A stretch of DNA of 42,537 nt from Candidatus Avimonas merdigallinarum (GTDB taxonomy: Bacteria; Bacillota; Clostridia; Oscillospirales; Acutalibacteraceae). How positions within the stretch are numbered: position 1 is the stretch's first letter; each line of letters opens with the position of its first letter. The stretch covers positions 1 to 42,537 of the forward strand of contig CAJFGS010000001.1 in assembly GCA_904377855.1 (NCBI GenBank), in the 5' to 3' direction. The position numbers were made by a program, and so were the translations under genes. Positions 32,772 through 40,244 of this stretch are shown piece by piece. The notes under the pieces are model-generated. The model did no database searches. It was not told the DNA's origin and saw nothing but the letters and a program-made list of their open reading frames with translations.

Positions 32772-32818
32772 ACGTGCTTATTTTCCTCCTACTTCTAATC
32801 GGTTAATAATATAAAAAT

Positions 32819-33091
32819 TTACTGCTCTTTAAAGATGGTCTCGCCAGGGCGGGCATACCCCTGCTCCCGCGCCTTCTGCTCCTGGTAATATTCATAATTA
32901 TCGCTCTGCTTCTGGAGGCTGTCGTTTTCCAGCTGCTGCTGGCGAATCTGTTCGTCCAGCGCTTCGATCCGCTTTTGCCGGTCGGTTATCTCCAGCTGCA
33001 GCTGGACCAGCATGACCACGACATAAATCGAGAAGGCGACCAGAGCGATCCGGAGGAAAATGCTTTTCTTTTTCCTTTTAACGGCCTTCAT
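32819..33091 (-). CDS. divIC: Septum formation initiator DivIC/FtsB
   Basis: The 90-residue bitopic membrane protein has a short basic cytoplasmic start (MKAVKRKKKS), one membrane helix (IFLRIALVAFSIYVVVMLV, about 11-29) and a coiled coil outside (LEITDRQKRIEALDEQIRQQQ...). DivIC/FtsB links FtsL and DivIB in the divisome. Its start overlaps the yabQ end by 14 bases, indicating cotranscription with the sporulation genes, an arrangement conserved in Firmicutes. Confidence 0.9.
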   Translation of the reverse strand: MKAVKRKKKSIFLRIALVAFSIYVVVMLVQLQLEITDRQKRIEALDEQIRQQQLENDSLQKQSDNYEYYQEQKAREQGYARPGETIFKEQ

Positions 33092-33644
33092 CAGAACCTG
33101 ATTCCCTTTCCACAGCGGCGAGCGGAGGCTTTCCGGCGCCTTTTTTATGATTATACAATAGAGAGGGACCGTGTTTCAAGCCTTTTTTCAAAAGTTGGAG
33201 GGCTTTTTCTCCGATTTTCCGAAAAAAAGCCGAAAGGAAGGCAAGCGGGCGGCGAAAACATCGCCCCAGCAAGCGGCCGGCAAAACGGAACGGTGCAAAA
33301 ACCGCCCGCCAAAAGCCGTTCCACACCTTTACCACCACGGCGACAACCCTCCCGGCAAAGCGCATTACAAGCTTTCCGATTGTAAAATAATAGGCCGCAA
33401 AGCCGATCAGTTCCCCAACGAAAAGATAAGAGCGCAGCCGCCCTTCCATCACCGCGAGGGAGAACAAAAAAGTGAGCACGGCAGACGAGAGGAAAAACAG
33501 CATATCCTGTACGAAAATCCACCGCTTTCCGGAACGCATGACCAAGCGGATCACCCGGAAAACGTCATAATAGCACCCCAAAAGGAACCCCATCCCGCAC
33601 GACAGGAAAAGCTGGTTCAGCTGTTCCGGAATTGTTGTTTCCAC
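33078..33644 (-). CDS. yabQ: Spore cortex biosynthesis protein YabQ
   Basis: The 188-residue membrane protein starts with several hydrophobic segments in its first 110 residues (FLSCGMGFLLGCYYDVFRVI, DMLFFLSSAVLTFLFSLAV, GELIGFAAYYFTIGKLV) and continues with a basic cytoplasmic tail. It matches YabQ, which localises to the forespore outer membrane and is required for cortex synthesis. The YDVFR pattern is typical. Translation starts at GTG 33644 after AGGTGG. It lies 12 bases after yabP and overlaps divIC. Confidence 0.87.
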   Translation of the reverse strand: METTIPEQLNQLFLSCGMGFLLGCYYDVFRVIRLVMRSGKRWIFVQDMLFFLSSAVLTFLFSLAVMEGRLRSYLFVGELIGFAAYYFTIGKLVMRFAGRVVAVVVKVWNGFWRAVFAPFRFAGRLLGRCFRRPLAFLSAFFRKIGEKALQLLKKGLKHGPSLLYNHKKGAGKPPLAAVERESGSDEGR

Positions 33645-33656
33645 AGCCCCACCTTC

Positions 33657-33944
33657 TCACTTGAACAGGCGGCCGAAGAATCCTCCGGAACGGGACTGCA
33701 CTTCCGTATAGGTCATGGACTGAACCAGGCCCTCCAGGGTCAGTTCGCCGGTTTCAATATTCAGGCGGTTGATATGGAGCCCTTCGCCTTTTACCGTTAG
33801 TTCCCCCATGTCGGTATAGATAATCACCGTCATCTCGTCGAAGCTGTCCACGTCCGACACGCCGGACACCGTCAACGCACGGCGATCCTCTAGGATCACA
33901 TGATGGGGCATAGAAACCGTTGCCGCCCCTTTATTGTCAGCCAT
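33657..33944 (-). CDS. yabP: Sporulation protein YabP
   Basis: The 95-residue protein matches YabP (YabP/YqfC family: HHVILEDRRALTVSGVSDVD, then a beta-rich core with GELTVKGEGLHINRLNIETG). It is needed, with YabQ, for normal spore development under the mother-cell sigma factor. ATG 33944 is preferred because AAGGAG lies 9 bases upstream; the GTG at 33962 would place that site inside the gene. The 131 bases between rqcP and yabP hold no gene; a CATACC sequence there could be part of a sigma-E -10 box but the match is poor. Confidence 0.9.
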   Translation of the reverse strand: MADNKGAATVSMPHHVILEDRRALTVSGVSDVDSFDEMTVIIYTDMGELTVKGEGLHINRLNIETGELTLEGLVQSMTYTEVQSRSGGFFGRLFK

Positions 33945-34075
33945 CGCCCACCGCTCCTTCACACAGAACCTTTTACCCCATATCTATGTGGCCAAACAGG
34001 GCGGTATGCCTCTTTGAGGGAATTGCCGGCCGATTCCGGGCAGCGCGGCATGTGCAAGGAAACGCGGCGAATCTT

Positions 34076-34318
34076 TTAGGGCAGCAGGCGGTAGAGCAGC
34101 GGCGCGTCGTTTTTCGCCGCATATTCCTGTACCGACACGACCTCCGCCTTGATAAGGCGGGCGCCCATCGTGATTTCCAGCACGTCGCCTTCCTTGACGT
34201 CATAGGACGCGCGGGCCGGCTTCCCATTCACCAGCACCTTTCCCGCGTCGCAGGCTTCGTTCGCAACCGTGCGGCGCTTGATGAGGCGGGAAACTTTCAA
34301 ATATTTGTCAAGCCGCAT
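34076..34318 (-). CDS. rqcP: S4-domain ribosome quality control protein RqcP (YabO/Hsp15-like)
   Basis: The 80-residue protein is essentially one S4 RNA-binding domain (MRLDKYLKVSRLIKRRTVAN, AGKVLVNGKPARASYDVKEG, GDVLEITMG). RqcP helps RqcH add alanine tails to peptides stuck on 50S subunits. ATG 34318 follows AGAAGGAG; the frame is open upstream through the HU terminator but that part is not conserved. It lies between hup and yabP, the same place as yabO in B. subtilis. Confidence 0.9.
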   Translation of the reverse strand: MRLDKYLKVSRLIKRRTVANEACDAGKVLVNGKPARASYDVKEGDVLEITMGARLIKAEVVSVQEYAAKNDAPLLYRLLP

Positions 34319-34410
34319 CTTGTTTTCTCCTTCTCTGAAACGAAAAATCGAGGGGCCCGGCGCAGCAATATGTTCAGCTACCGGACAGCATGGGTTTCTC
34401 ACAAAAATGC

Positions 34411-34439
34411 GAAATGCGGGCCATACAGCGATGGCCCGC
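34411..34439 (-). terminator. Intrinsic terminator of hup
   Basis: Perfect stem GCGGGCCAT (34416-34424) with ATGGCCCGC (34431-34439), six-base loop, followed on the minus strand by ATTTCGCATTTTTG. The U-run is interrupted, so read-through into rqcP is likely. Confidence 0.7.
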
Positions 34440-34464
34440 AAACGGTCTTGGAATATAAGCCGGA

Positions 34465-34740
34465 TTACTTCGCCACAGCGTCCTTAAACGCCTTACCGGC
34501 CTTAAAGACAGGCTGCTTGGAGGCCGGGATAACCATGGTTTCCTTCGTGCGGGGATTGCGGCCGGTACGCTGCTCGCGGAAACGGGTCTCAAACGTACCA
34601 AAACCAACCAGCTGTACCTTATCGCCGGACGCGACGGCCTCCACCACCGATTCCAGAACGGCGGCAACCGCCTTCTCGGCATCTTTCTTGGTCAGGCCGG
34701 ATTTCTCGGTAACGGCTGCCACCAGTTCAACTTTGTTCAT
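34465..34740 (-). CDS. hup: HU family DNA-binding protein
   Basis: The 91-residue protein is a typical HU: N-terminal helices (MNKVELVAAVTEKSGLTKKD), the VGFGTFETR turn and the DNA-binding arm with RTGRNPRTKE. It forms dimers that bend and compact DNA. ATG 34740 lies behind a strong GGAGG. The gene sits between mazG and rqcP, an insertion in the otherwise B. subtilis-like order that is common in Clostridia, and has its own hairpin at the 3' end. Confidence 0.97.
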   Translation of the reverse strand: MNKVELVAAVTEKSGLTKKDAEKAVAAVLESVVEAVASGDKVQLVGFGTFETRFREQRTGRNPRTKETMVIPASKQPVFKAGKAFKDAVAK

Positions 34741-34821
34741 AGCATTTAACCTCCATCAATTTTATACACCAGCGGGTTTGACCGCGCATGGATAAAGAAA
34801 ATGTTCTGCCGCCGTGCGGCC

Positions 34822-35634
34822 CTATTCCTCCGAGGCACAGCGTGCTTTGGCAGCGGCCCAGAGGCCGTCCAATTCTTCCAGCGAAGCGGCGGACATATCC
34901 ATCCCCCGCTCGGCCGCCAATTCTTCCACAACCGAAAATCGGCGGATAAATTTATCGGAAGCGGCCGTCAGCGCCTGCTCCGCGTCCGTGTGAAGGAAGC
35001 GGGAAACATTGACGACGGAAAACAGCAGATCCCCCAGTTCTTCCTCGACTTCCGCCTGGCTTCCACCGGCAATCGCCTGCTTGAGCTCGGCCGTCTCGCT
35101 TTCCACCGCCTCCAGCGCGCCGGAAACGTCCGGCCAGTCGAAACCAACCCGCTTTGCCCGGCCCTGCACCTTGGCGGCACGCATAAGCGCCGGCAGGGAA
35201 CGGGGAACGGCGCGCAGCAAATCGGCCTGCGTTTTGCCGCCCTTGGTCTGCCGTTTGATCGCGTCCCAATTCTGCCATACCTGCGCGGAAGAATCTGCCG
35301 AAGCGTCGGCAAAAACATGCGGATGCCGGACAATTAGCTTTTTAGCGATGCCGTCCACCACGTCGGCGAAGCAAAAAGCGCCCTTCTCCTCTTCAATGCG
35401 GGAGTGAAACACCACCTGAAGCAGCACGTCCCCCAATTCCTCCCGAAGGCCGTCCGTGTCATGCTGGTTGATCGCTTCCACGGCCTCATGGGTTTCCTCC
35501 AGGAAATCGGAACGGATACTTTCATGCGTCTGTTCCCTGTCCCAAGGGCAGCCGCCCGGCGAACGGAGAAGCCGCATGATTTCCAGCAGGTCTTCGATGG
35601 TATACCGTTCCTTTGGCGAAAATGGCACTGCCAT
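34822..35634 (-). CDS. mazG: Nucleoside triphosphate pyrophosphohydrolase MazG
   Basis: The 270-residue protein has two tandem MazG domains. The first has the conserved CPWDREQTHESIRSDFLEET and EELGDVLLQVVFHS; the second has VESETAELKQAI and EEELGDLLFSVVNVSRF, each with the metal-binding ExxE...D pattern. It hydrolyses (d)NTPs to monophosphates, removing damaged nucleotides and influencing ppGpp levels. In some Firmicutes the equivalent (YabN) carries an extra N-terminal methylase domain; it is absent here. ATG 35634 follows AGGGGA. The protein sits downstream of spoVB, as in B. subtilis. Confidence 0.94.
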   Translation of the reverse strand: MAVPFSPKERYTIEDLLEIMRLLRSPGGCPWDREQTHESIRSDFLEETHEAVEAINQHDTDGLREELGDVLLQVVFHSRIEEEKGAFCFADVVDGIAKKLIVRHPHVFADASADSSAQVWQNWDAIKRQTKGGKTQADLLRAVPRSLPALMRAAKVQGRAKRVGFDWPDVSGALEAVESETAELKQAIAGGSQAEVEEELGDLLFSVVNVSRFLHTDAEQALTAASDKFIRRFSVVEELAAERGMDMSAASLEELDGLWAAAKARCASEE

Positions 35635-35675
35635 CCACCGATCCCCTGCCTTTCTGTTTCCATACTGTTTTCCCT

Positions 35676-35704
35676 ATTATAACGGAAAAAGCCGTGCGGA
35701 ACAA
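35676..35704 (-). promoter_or_regulatory. Promoter of the mazG-hup-rqcP-yabPQ-divIC cluster
   Basis: On the minus strand TTGTTC (35699-35704) and a perfect TATAAT (35676-35681) are spaced by 17 bases, right after the spoVB stop and about 40 bases before the mazG ATG. Confidence 0.75.
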
Positions 35705-35711
35705 GACTATA

Positions 35712-37442
35712 TTACCCTATCCAATTGTGTTTTTCAAGTACTTGTGCGATTTTTTCCCCTTTGGGGAGCATCAGCACGTCGTCCTTTTCAATGGCTTTCA
35801 CAAGCAGCAGGGCCACAATGTACACCACAACGGCCGCCAGAATCGCAATAACCGCGGAAATCCGGACGGAAATAACCTTAGACAGCAGCGCGTTGGTAAC
35901 CCAGGCCGAAGCGCCGCACAGAAGGGAAGCGGCCAGCGGCTTGACGAAAATCATCCGCCAGTTCAGCCGGATCCCCACCACCCGGCGCAGGGCGGCCAGG
36001 CTGAGCAGGACCATGACGATATAGCACGCCAGCGTGCTGTATGCGGAGCCCATGATATTCAGCCTGGGCTGCAAAACCAGGGCGATATTCAGCACCAGTT
36101 TTACAAGGCCGCCGGCCAGCACAATCTTCGCCGGGATATCGGCCCGCCCCATCGCCTGCAGCATCGAGTTGATCGGCGCGGTCAGGCAGATGAATACCAC
36201 CGCGATCCCCAGCACCTGAAGCTGCGGGCCCGCCACCGACGCGGTTACCGGATCGTAAATCAGGTTGAGGATGGGCTTTGCCATGAGCGAAAGCCCGATC
36301 CCCGACGGCAGCGCCACCAGCAGGGTGATGCGCAGGACCACCGACACCATCTTTTTCAGCTGCGGCCGGTTTTTCATCGCCCAGGCCGAGGTAATGACCG
36401 GCAGCGCGCTGATGCCGAGGGTCAGGGTGATGTTGGGCACCAGGTTCACATACGTCATCGCAATGCCGCGGTTGGCCGTCAGGTACGCCAGGATATCGTT
36501 CGTACCGCTCGCCGCAATCTGGGAAGCATACATTTCCCGGATGACATCGCCGCTTTGCTCCACCACAACGGCGAGGCATCTTTGCAGCGAAACCACGTCG
36601 ATGAGGTTGGTCAGCTGGGTGGCCAGCGTCCCCAGCGCGACCGGGATGGCAAACGCAAGCAGGCGGCGGAAAATCCGTTTCGGGGAATAGGGCCGCGGCG
36701 AGGAAGCCAGTTCCGCCCGCGTAATGCCGTTCCCCTTCAGGCGGTACCGCAGCACAAGGTAGGCCAGCGACAGAAAAGAGCCGAACGTGACCCCGACCAT
36801 CCCGCCCGCCGCGATATACGGCAGGCTGATTTCCAACGCCTCCGAAGCGGAAGACGCCGCCTTCCCGAACACCACGCCCCCGTGTTCAAACTGCCACTGC
36901 CCCAGATGGAGCGCGCCGGCCGCCAATCCGAGGCCGACCGCCAGCTTCCCCACTGCTTCCAGAATCTGAGAAATCGCCGTGGGGTACATATTGCGGGAGC
37001 CTTCATACACGCCGCGGTAGGCCGAAACCATGCAGCAGAACAGGATGGAGGGCGCCATGACCAGCATGGTCAGCAGGACCGGCGGCATATGCACAAAATT
37101 CGGATACAAAAACGCCGCGATAAACATCAGCACCGTACCCAGCGTGCCGGTGACGAAAAAAATCCGGTTCGCCACCCGGTGGATGACACGGATATCCCGG
37201 TAGCGGCCCAGCGCCAAGCTCTCGGATACCAGGCGGGAAACGGCAATCGGGAAACCGGCGGTGGACACGGTATAAAGCGGGATGTAAATATTATACGCCG
37301 CTTCAAAATACCCATACGCGGTCTGGTTGATATTTTGCAAAGGGATTTTGAAAAACAGGGCGCCGATGATTTTCGTTAAGATCGCTGCCACCGACAGGAT
37401 CAGCGCGCCGTGCAGGAAGCTTTGTTTTTCTCGTTTCGGCAA
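35712..37442 (-). CDS. spoVB: SpoVB-type lipid flippase (MOP superfamily)
   Basis: The 576-residue, highly hydrophobic protein has about 14 membrane helices and the oligosaccharidyl-lipid flippase pattern: SVAAILTKIIGALFFKIPL, GFPIAVSRLVSE, SAYRGVYEGSRNMYPTAISQ, and the second half starting RLLAFAIPVALGTLATQ. It matches SpoVB/YabM/YkvU-like flippases of spore-formers, which move lipid-linked precursors across membranes; SpoVB is needed for spore cortex peptidoglycan. Translation probably starts at TTG 37442 behind AGAGGA. It follows mtaD by 45 bases (with pnp further up) and precedes mazG, so it may be in the pnp-mtaD transcript. The context with mazG, yabP, yabQ and divIC supports a sporulation role over a general polysaccharide flippase. 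Confidence 0.85.
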   Translation of the reverse strand: MPKREKQSFLHGALILSVAAILTKIIGALFFKIPLQNINQTAYGYFEAAYNIYIPLYTVSTAGFPIAVSRLVSESLALGRYRDIRVIHRVANRIFFVTGTLGTVLMFIAAFLYPNFVHMPPVLLTMLVMAPSILFCCMVSAYRGVYEGSRNMYPTAISQILEAVGKLAVGLGLAAGALHLGQWQFEHGGVVFGKAASSASEALEISLPYIAAGGMVGVTFGSFLSLAYLVLRYRLKGNGITRAELASSPRPYSPKRIFRRLLAFAIPVALGTLATQLTNLIDVVSLQRCLAVVVEQSGDVIREMYASQIAASGTNDILAYLTANRGIAMTYVNLVPNITLTLGISALPVITSAWAMKNRPQLKKMVSVVLRITLLVALPSGIGLSLMAKPILNLIYDPVTASVAGPQLQVLGIAVVFICLTAPINSMLQAMGRADIPAKIVLAGGLVKLVLNIALVLQPRLNIMGSAYSTLACYIVMVLLSLAALRRVVGIRLNWRMIFVKPLAASLLCGASAWVTNALLSKVISVRISAVIAILAAVVVYIVALLLVKAIEKDDVLMLPKGEKIAQVLEKHNWIG

Positions 37443-37487
37443 GCGAGTCAGTCCTCTCGCAAAAGAATCAAATTGGCTGCCTCTTGG

Positions 37488-38774
37488 CTACCTCGCCAGG
37501 AGGGCCTTGGTACAGCGGTTAACGCGGTAACGGATGCGCTCCATATCCAGGGTGGGGAACTCCCCGTCCCGATAGACCACGCAGCCGTCCACAACGGTCA
37601 TCTCCAGCGCGCCGGTCCCGGCGGAAAACAGCAGGTTGGAAAGGGCGCTGTGTTTGGGCATCATGGTGGGGACGCGCTGGTTCACCACCAGCAAATCCGC
37701 CCGATATCCCAGCCGGATATCGCCGCAGTCCTCCCTGCCCTGGGCAAGGGCCCCTGCACGGGTCGCCATATACAGCGCCTCCCCCGCCGGCAGCGCGCGG
37801 GAATCCCGCGAAACGCCGCGGGCAAGCAGGGCGGCTGTCCGCACCTCTTCCAGCATATTCAGGTTGTTGTTGCTGGCGGCGGAATCGGTCCCCACCGCGA
37901 CCGGGATCCCCCGGCGCCGCATAGCCTCCACCGGCGCAATCCCGCTGCCCAGCTTGAGGTTGCTCTGCGGGCAGTGCGCCACCGTGACGCCGTATTGGGC
38001 CAAAATATCCCAGTCGCTCTCCGTCGTCCAGACGCAGTGGGCGGCGGTGACGGGGCGGGCGAACAGCCCCGCGTCCCGCATAACCGCCGCCGGCGTCTTT
38101 CCATGCCGTCCGACGCAGGCCAGATGTTCCGCCTGGGTTTCGGACAGATGGGTCTGCACCCTCGTCCCGTACGTGGCGGACAACTCCGCCAGTTCCGCCA
38201 GGAGAGCCGGCGTGGTGGTGTATTCCGCGTGCGGCGCGATGTCAACCCGCACCCGGTCGGTTTTCAGTTCCCGGGCAGCTTCCAGCAGCCCCTTGGCCTC
38301 GTAGTAGGCCGGGATATCCTGCAAGCGCTCTCGGTCGGGCACGCAGCGGATGCTGCAGCCGACATTGGCTTTGATCCCGCTGGTTAGCGCGGCCTGCACC
38401 ACCCGGTCCGCAAAAAAATACATATCGGAAAAGGAAACCGTCCCCGTGGAGAACATCTCGGCAATCCCCAGCATCGTCCCCCAGTAAACATCCTCCCCCG
38501 TCATTTTCGCTTCAATGGGGAAAACCCGCTCCCTGAGCCACTGGTCCAAAGGCAGATCGTCTCCGTATCCCCGCAGCAGGGTCATCGCCGCATGGGTGTG
38601 GGCGTTATAAAAGCCGGGCATCAGCAGGCGATCCTTGCCGGAAATTACCTCCCCCCAATCGGCGGTAGGCACCGATTTCCCAATATAGGCAATACGGCCG
38701 TCCCGTACCGCGACCGTTCGCCCTGGAAGAAGGGTGCCGTCCGCCTGCAGAACGTCTATGTTGGTAAAAAGCAT
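37488..38774 (-). CDS. mtaD: 5'-methylthioadenosine/S-adenosylhomocysteine deaminase-type amidohydrolase
   Basis: The 428-residue protein matches the MTA/SAH deaminase (SsnA/TrzN) group: metal motif PGFYNAHTHAAMTLLRG (about 55), DIAPHAEYTT, VQTHLSETQAEH, VTAAHCVW, and VAVGTDSAASNNNLNMLEE. These enzymes deaminate 5'-methylthioadenosine, S-adenosylhomocysteine or related adenosines to inosine analogues. ATG 38774 follows AAAGGAGG; a start 7 codons upstream would put that site inside the gene. It follows pnp by 35 bases, so the two may form a nucleoside-salvage pair in which the deaminated product is split by phosphorolysis. Exact substrate preference is not certain from sequence. Confidence 0.88.
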   Translation of the reverse strand: MLFTNIDVLQADGTLLPGRTVAVRDGRIAYIGKSVPTADWGEVISGKDRLLMPGFYNAHTHAAMTLLRGYGDDLPLDQWLRERVFPIEAKMTGEDVYWGTMLGIAEMFSTGTVSFSDMYFFADRVVQAALTSGIKANVGCSIRCVPDRERLQDIPAYYEAKGLLEAARELKTDRVRVDIAPHAEYTTTPALLAELAELSATYGTRVQTHLSETQAEHLACVGRHGKTPAAVMRDAGLFARPVTAAHCVWTTESDWDILAQYGVTVAHCPQSNLKLGSGIAPVEAMRRRGIPVAVGTDSAASNNNLNMLEEVRTAALLARGVSRDSRALPAGEALYMATRAGALAQGREDCGDIRLGYRADLLVVNQRVPTMMPKHSALSNLLFSAGTGALEMTVVDGCVVYRDGEFPTLDMERIRYRVNRCTKALLAR

Positions 38775-38809
38775 TCCGCCGCCTCCTTTATCCATCTATG
38801 GCTGCAAGG

Positions 38810-39631
38810 CTACAGCGCGGCCAGCACCGCCTTCAAAAGGCTTCCGAACCGTTCGGAGGCCTCCGCCGCGTGGATATTGACCTCTTCGTCGCTGATTGCG
38901 GCGTCCGGCACCATCCCGGCCGCCAGGTTGGTGATGCAGGAAAGGCCCAGCACCTCCAGCCCGCATTGGGCGGCGGCGGTCGCCTCCATGACGGTGGACA
39001 TCCCCACCGCGTCGCCCCCCAGCAGGCGGATGGCGCGGATTTCGGCCGGCGTTTCAAACTGGGGCCCCGGCATGTAAAAATACACGCCTTCCTGCACGGC
39101 GATCCCGTTTTCCTTCGCGCACCGGCGCGCCAGTTCCCGCAGCCGCGGCGAATAAACGCGGGTCATATCAAAAAAGCGGGGGCCGAAAAGAGGACGCTCC
39201 TCCCCGCGGGCCGGACTGTCCGCGCCAAACTGCATCTGGTCGGCGATCAGCATCAGATCCCCTACCCGGTACCCCTCGTTTACCCCACCCGCCGCGTTGG
39301 TCAGAATAAGGGTGCGGACGCCCAGCATCTTCAGGACCCGGACATAATAGGCCACGGTTTCGGCGGAATAGCCTTCGTAGTAATGGAAGCGCCCCGAAAA
39401 GAGCAGGACCCTCCTGCCCGCCAGGCTCCCCGCCGTCAGCACGCCGGCATGCGAAGCGACGGTAGACCGGGGAAATCCCGGGATTGACGCATAGGGGAGC
39501 CGCACGGCCCCCTCCGCTTCCTCCGCCAGCGCCCCCAGGCCCGAACCCAGCACCAGGGCGGTGTCCGGAATAAAAGGCAGCCTGTCCCGCAGATATGCGG
39601 CGCTGTTTTCATATTGCTCCATTGGGATCAT
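38810..39631 (-). CDS. Purine-nucleoside phosphorylase (trimeric PNP family)
   Basis: The 273-residue enzyme has the trimeric PNP family motifs: LVLGSGLGALAEE, GRFHYYEGYSAETV (phosphate and base site), LTNAAGGVN, FYMPGPQFETPAEIRAIRLL, VGMSTVMEATAA and CITNLAAGM. It splits purine nucleosides with phosphate into base and ribose 1-phosphate, mainly inosine and guanosine in this family; use of methylthioinosine is possible given the next gene. ATG 39631 follows GAGGAGG. It is first of pnp-mtaD-spoVB. I give no symbol because punA, pnp and deoD are used inconsistently for this family. Confidence 0.93.
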   Translation of the reverse strand: MIPMEQYENSAAYLRDRLPFIPDTALVLGSGLGALAEEAEGAVRLPYASIPGFPRSTVASHAGVLTAGSLAGRRVLLFSGRFHYYEGYSAETVAYYVRVLKMLGVRTLILTNAAGGVNEGYRVGDLMLIADQMQFGADSPARGEERPLFGPRFFDMTRVYSPRLRELARRCAKENGIAVQEGVYFYMPGPQFETPAEIRAIRLLGGDAVGMSTVMEATAAAQCGLEVLGLSCITNLAAGMVPDAAISDEEVNIHAAEASERFGSLLKAVLAAL

Positions 39632-39682
39632 CCGGCCGTTCCTCCTCTAAGCATTTCCATTTTCCTGGGAAATATCGTTGCT

Positions 39683-39715
39683 ACAACAAACAGGGCGGCA
39701 ATTTTACCGCCCTGT
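39683..39715 (-). terminator. Intrinsic terminator of the zinc-ribbon gene
   Basis: Perfect 9-bp stem ACAGGGCGG (39690-39698) with CCGCCCTGT (39707-39715), followed on the minus strand by TTGTTG. The U-run is weak. Confidence 0.7.
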
Positions 39716-39733
39716 CGATAAACGGCTTCCGGT

Positions 39734-40096
39734 TCAGTTCGAAAGCTTTCCCCCGCAGCGCTTGCAATACACCGCATCGTCCGGATTGTGCGCGCCGCAG
39801 TTTTTGCAGCTCACCCGGTTGCGGCATTCGTCGATCTGCTCCCGCACCTTTGCAAGCTCCCCGTATTTCTCGTCCAGCTTCCGGCAGCAGTCGTCCACCT
39901 TTCCGCTCACCTCGGCATCGTCTTTACGGGACTCGTAAATCAGCCTGCCCAAGCCCTCCAGCATGGAGGAAATGTCCCGCTCCAAATCGGCTGCCTGCAT
40001 TTTCAGCCGGGTAAGCTCGATCATTTCGGTCGTCTTTTTCCCTGCCGATTCCGCCACGCTTTTCGCCTTAGAAAACACATCGTCAAACGTTGTCAT
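39734..40096 (-). CDS. Coiled-coil protein with a C-terminal zinc ribbon
   Basis: The 120-residue protein has a long helical part (residues about 15-90, with heptad-like stretches such as RLKMQAADLERDISSMLEGL) and ends with a zinc ribbon (CKNCGAHNPDDAVYCKRCGG; two CxxC pairs, about 95-115). It has no signal peptide or membrane helix. Proteins of this build are common in Clostridia and uncharacterised; the ribbon may bind zinc for protein or nucleic-acid contact. It is monocistronic, with one of the strongest promoters in the window and an AGGAGG ribosome-binding site, so it is probably abundant. I do not know its function. Confidence 0.8.
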   Translation of the reverse strand: MTTFDDVFSKAKSVAESAGKKTTEMIELTRLKMQAADLERDISSMLEGLGRLIYESRKDDAEVSGKVDDCCRKLDEKYGELAKVREQIDECRNRVSCKNCGAHNPDDAVYCKRCGGKLSN

Positions 40097-40139
40097 GCCG
40101 GATTCCTCCTAACCGATTGCATTTCGTCGATTTTACGCG

Positions 40140-40222
40140 CCCCGCCCCCAGAGAAGGGAAGGCGGGGATGTCTGGCAAATCCTGTCTCTTTTTATTATAC
40201 CCCAGGTTTCCCGTTTTGACAA
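40140..40222 (-). promoter_or_regulatory. Strong promoter of the zinc-ribbon gene with a leader hairpin
   Basis: On the minus strand TTGTCA (40217-40222) and TATAAT (40194-40199) are spaced by 17 bases. The leader, about 90 bases, holds a hairpin CCCCGCC/GGCGGGG (arms 40161-40167 and 40140-40146) with a 14-base loop. Confidence 0.75.
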
Positions 40223-40244
40223 CAGAAAATGGAAGGGCCGAATT

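Noticed and set aside
35613-37379. 588-codon plus-strand ORF opposite spoVB
   Set aside because: Its composition is extreme in R, H, Q and D, as expected from the complement of a hydrophobic membrane protein gene.
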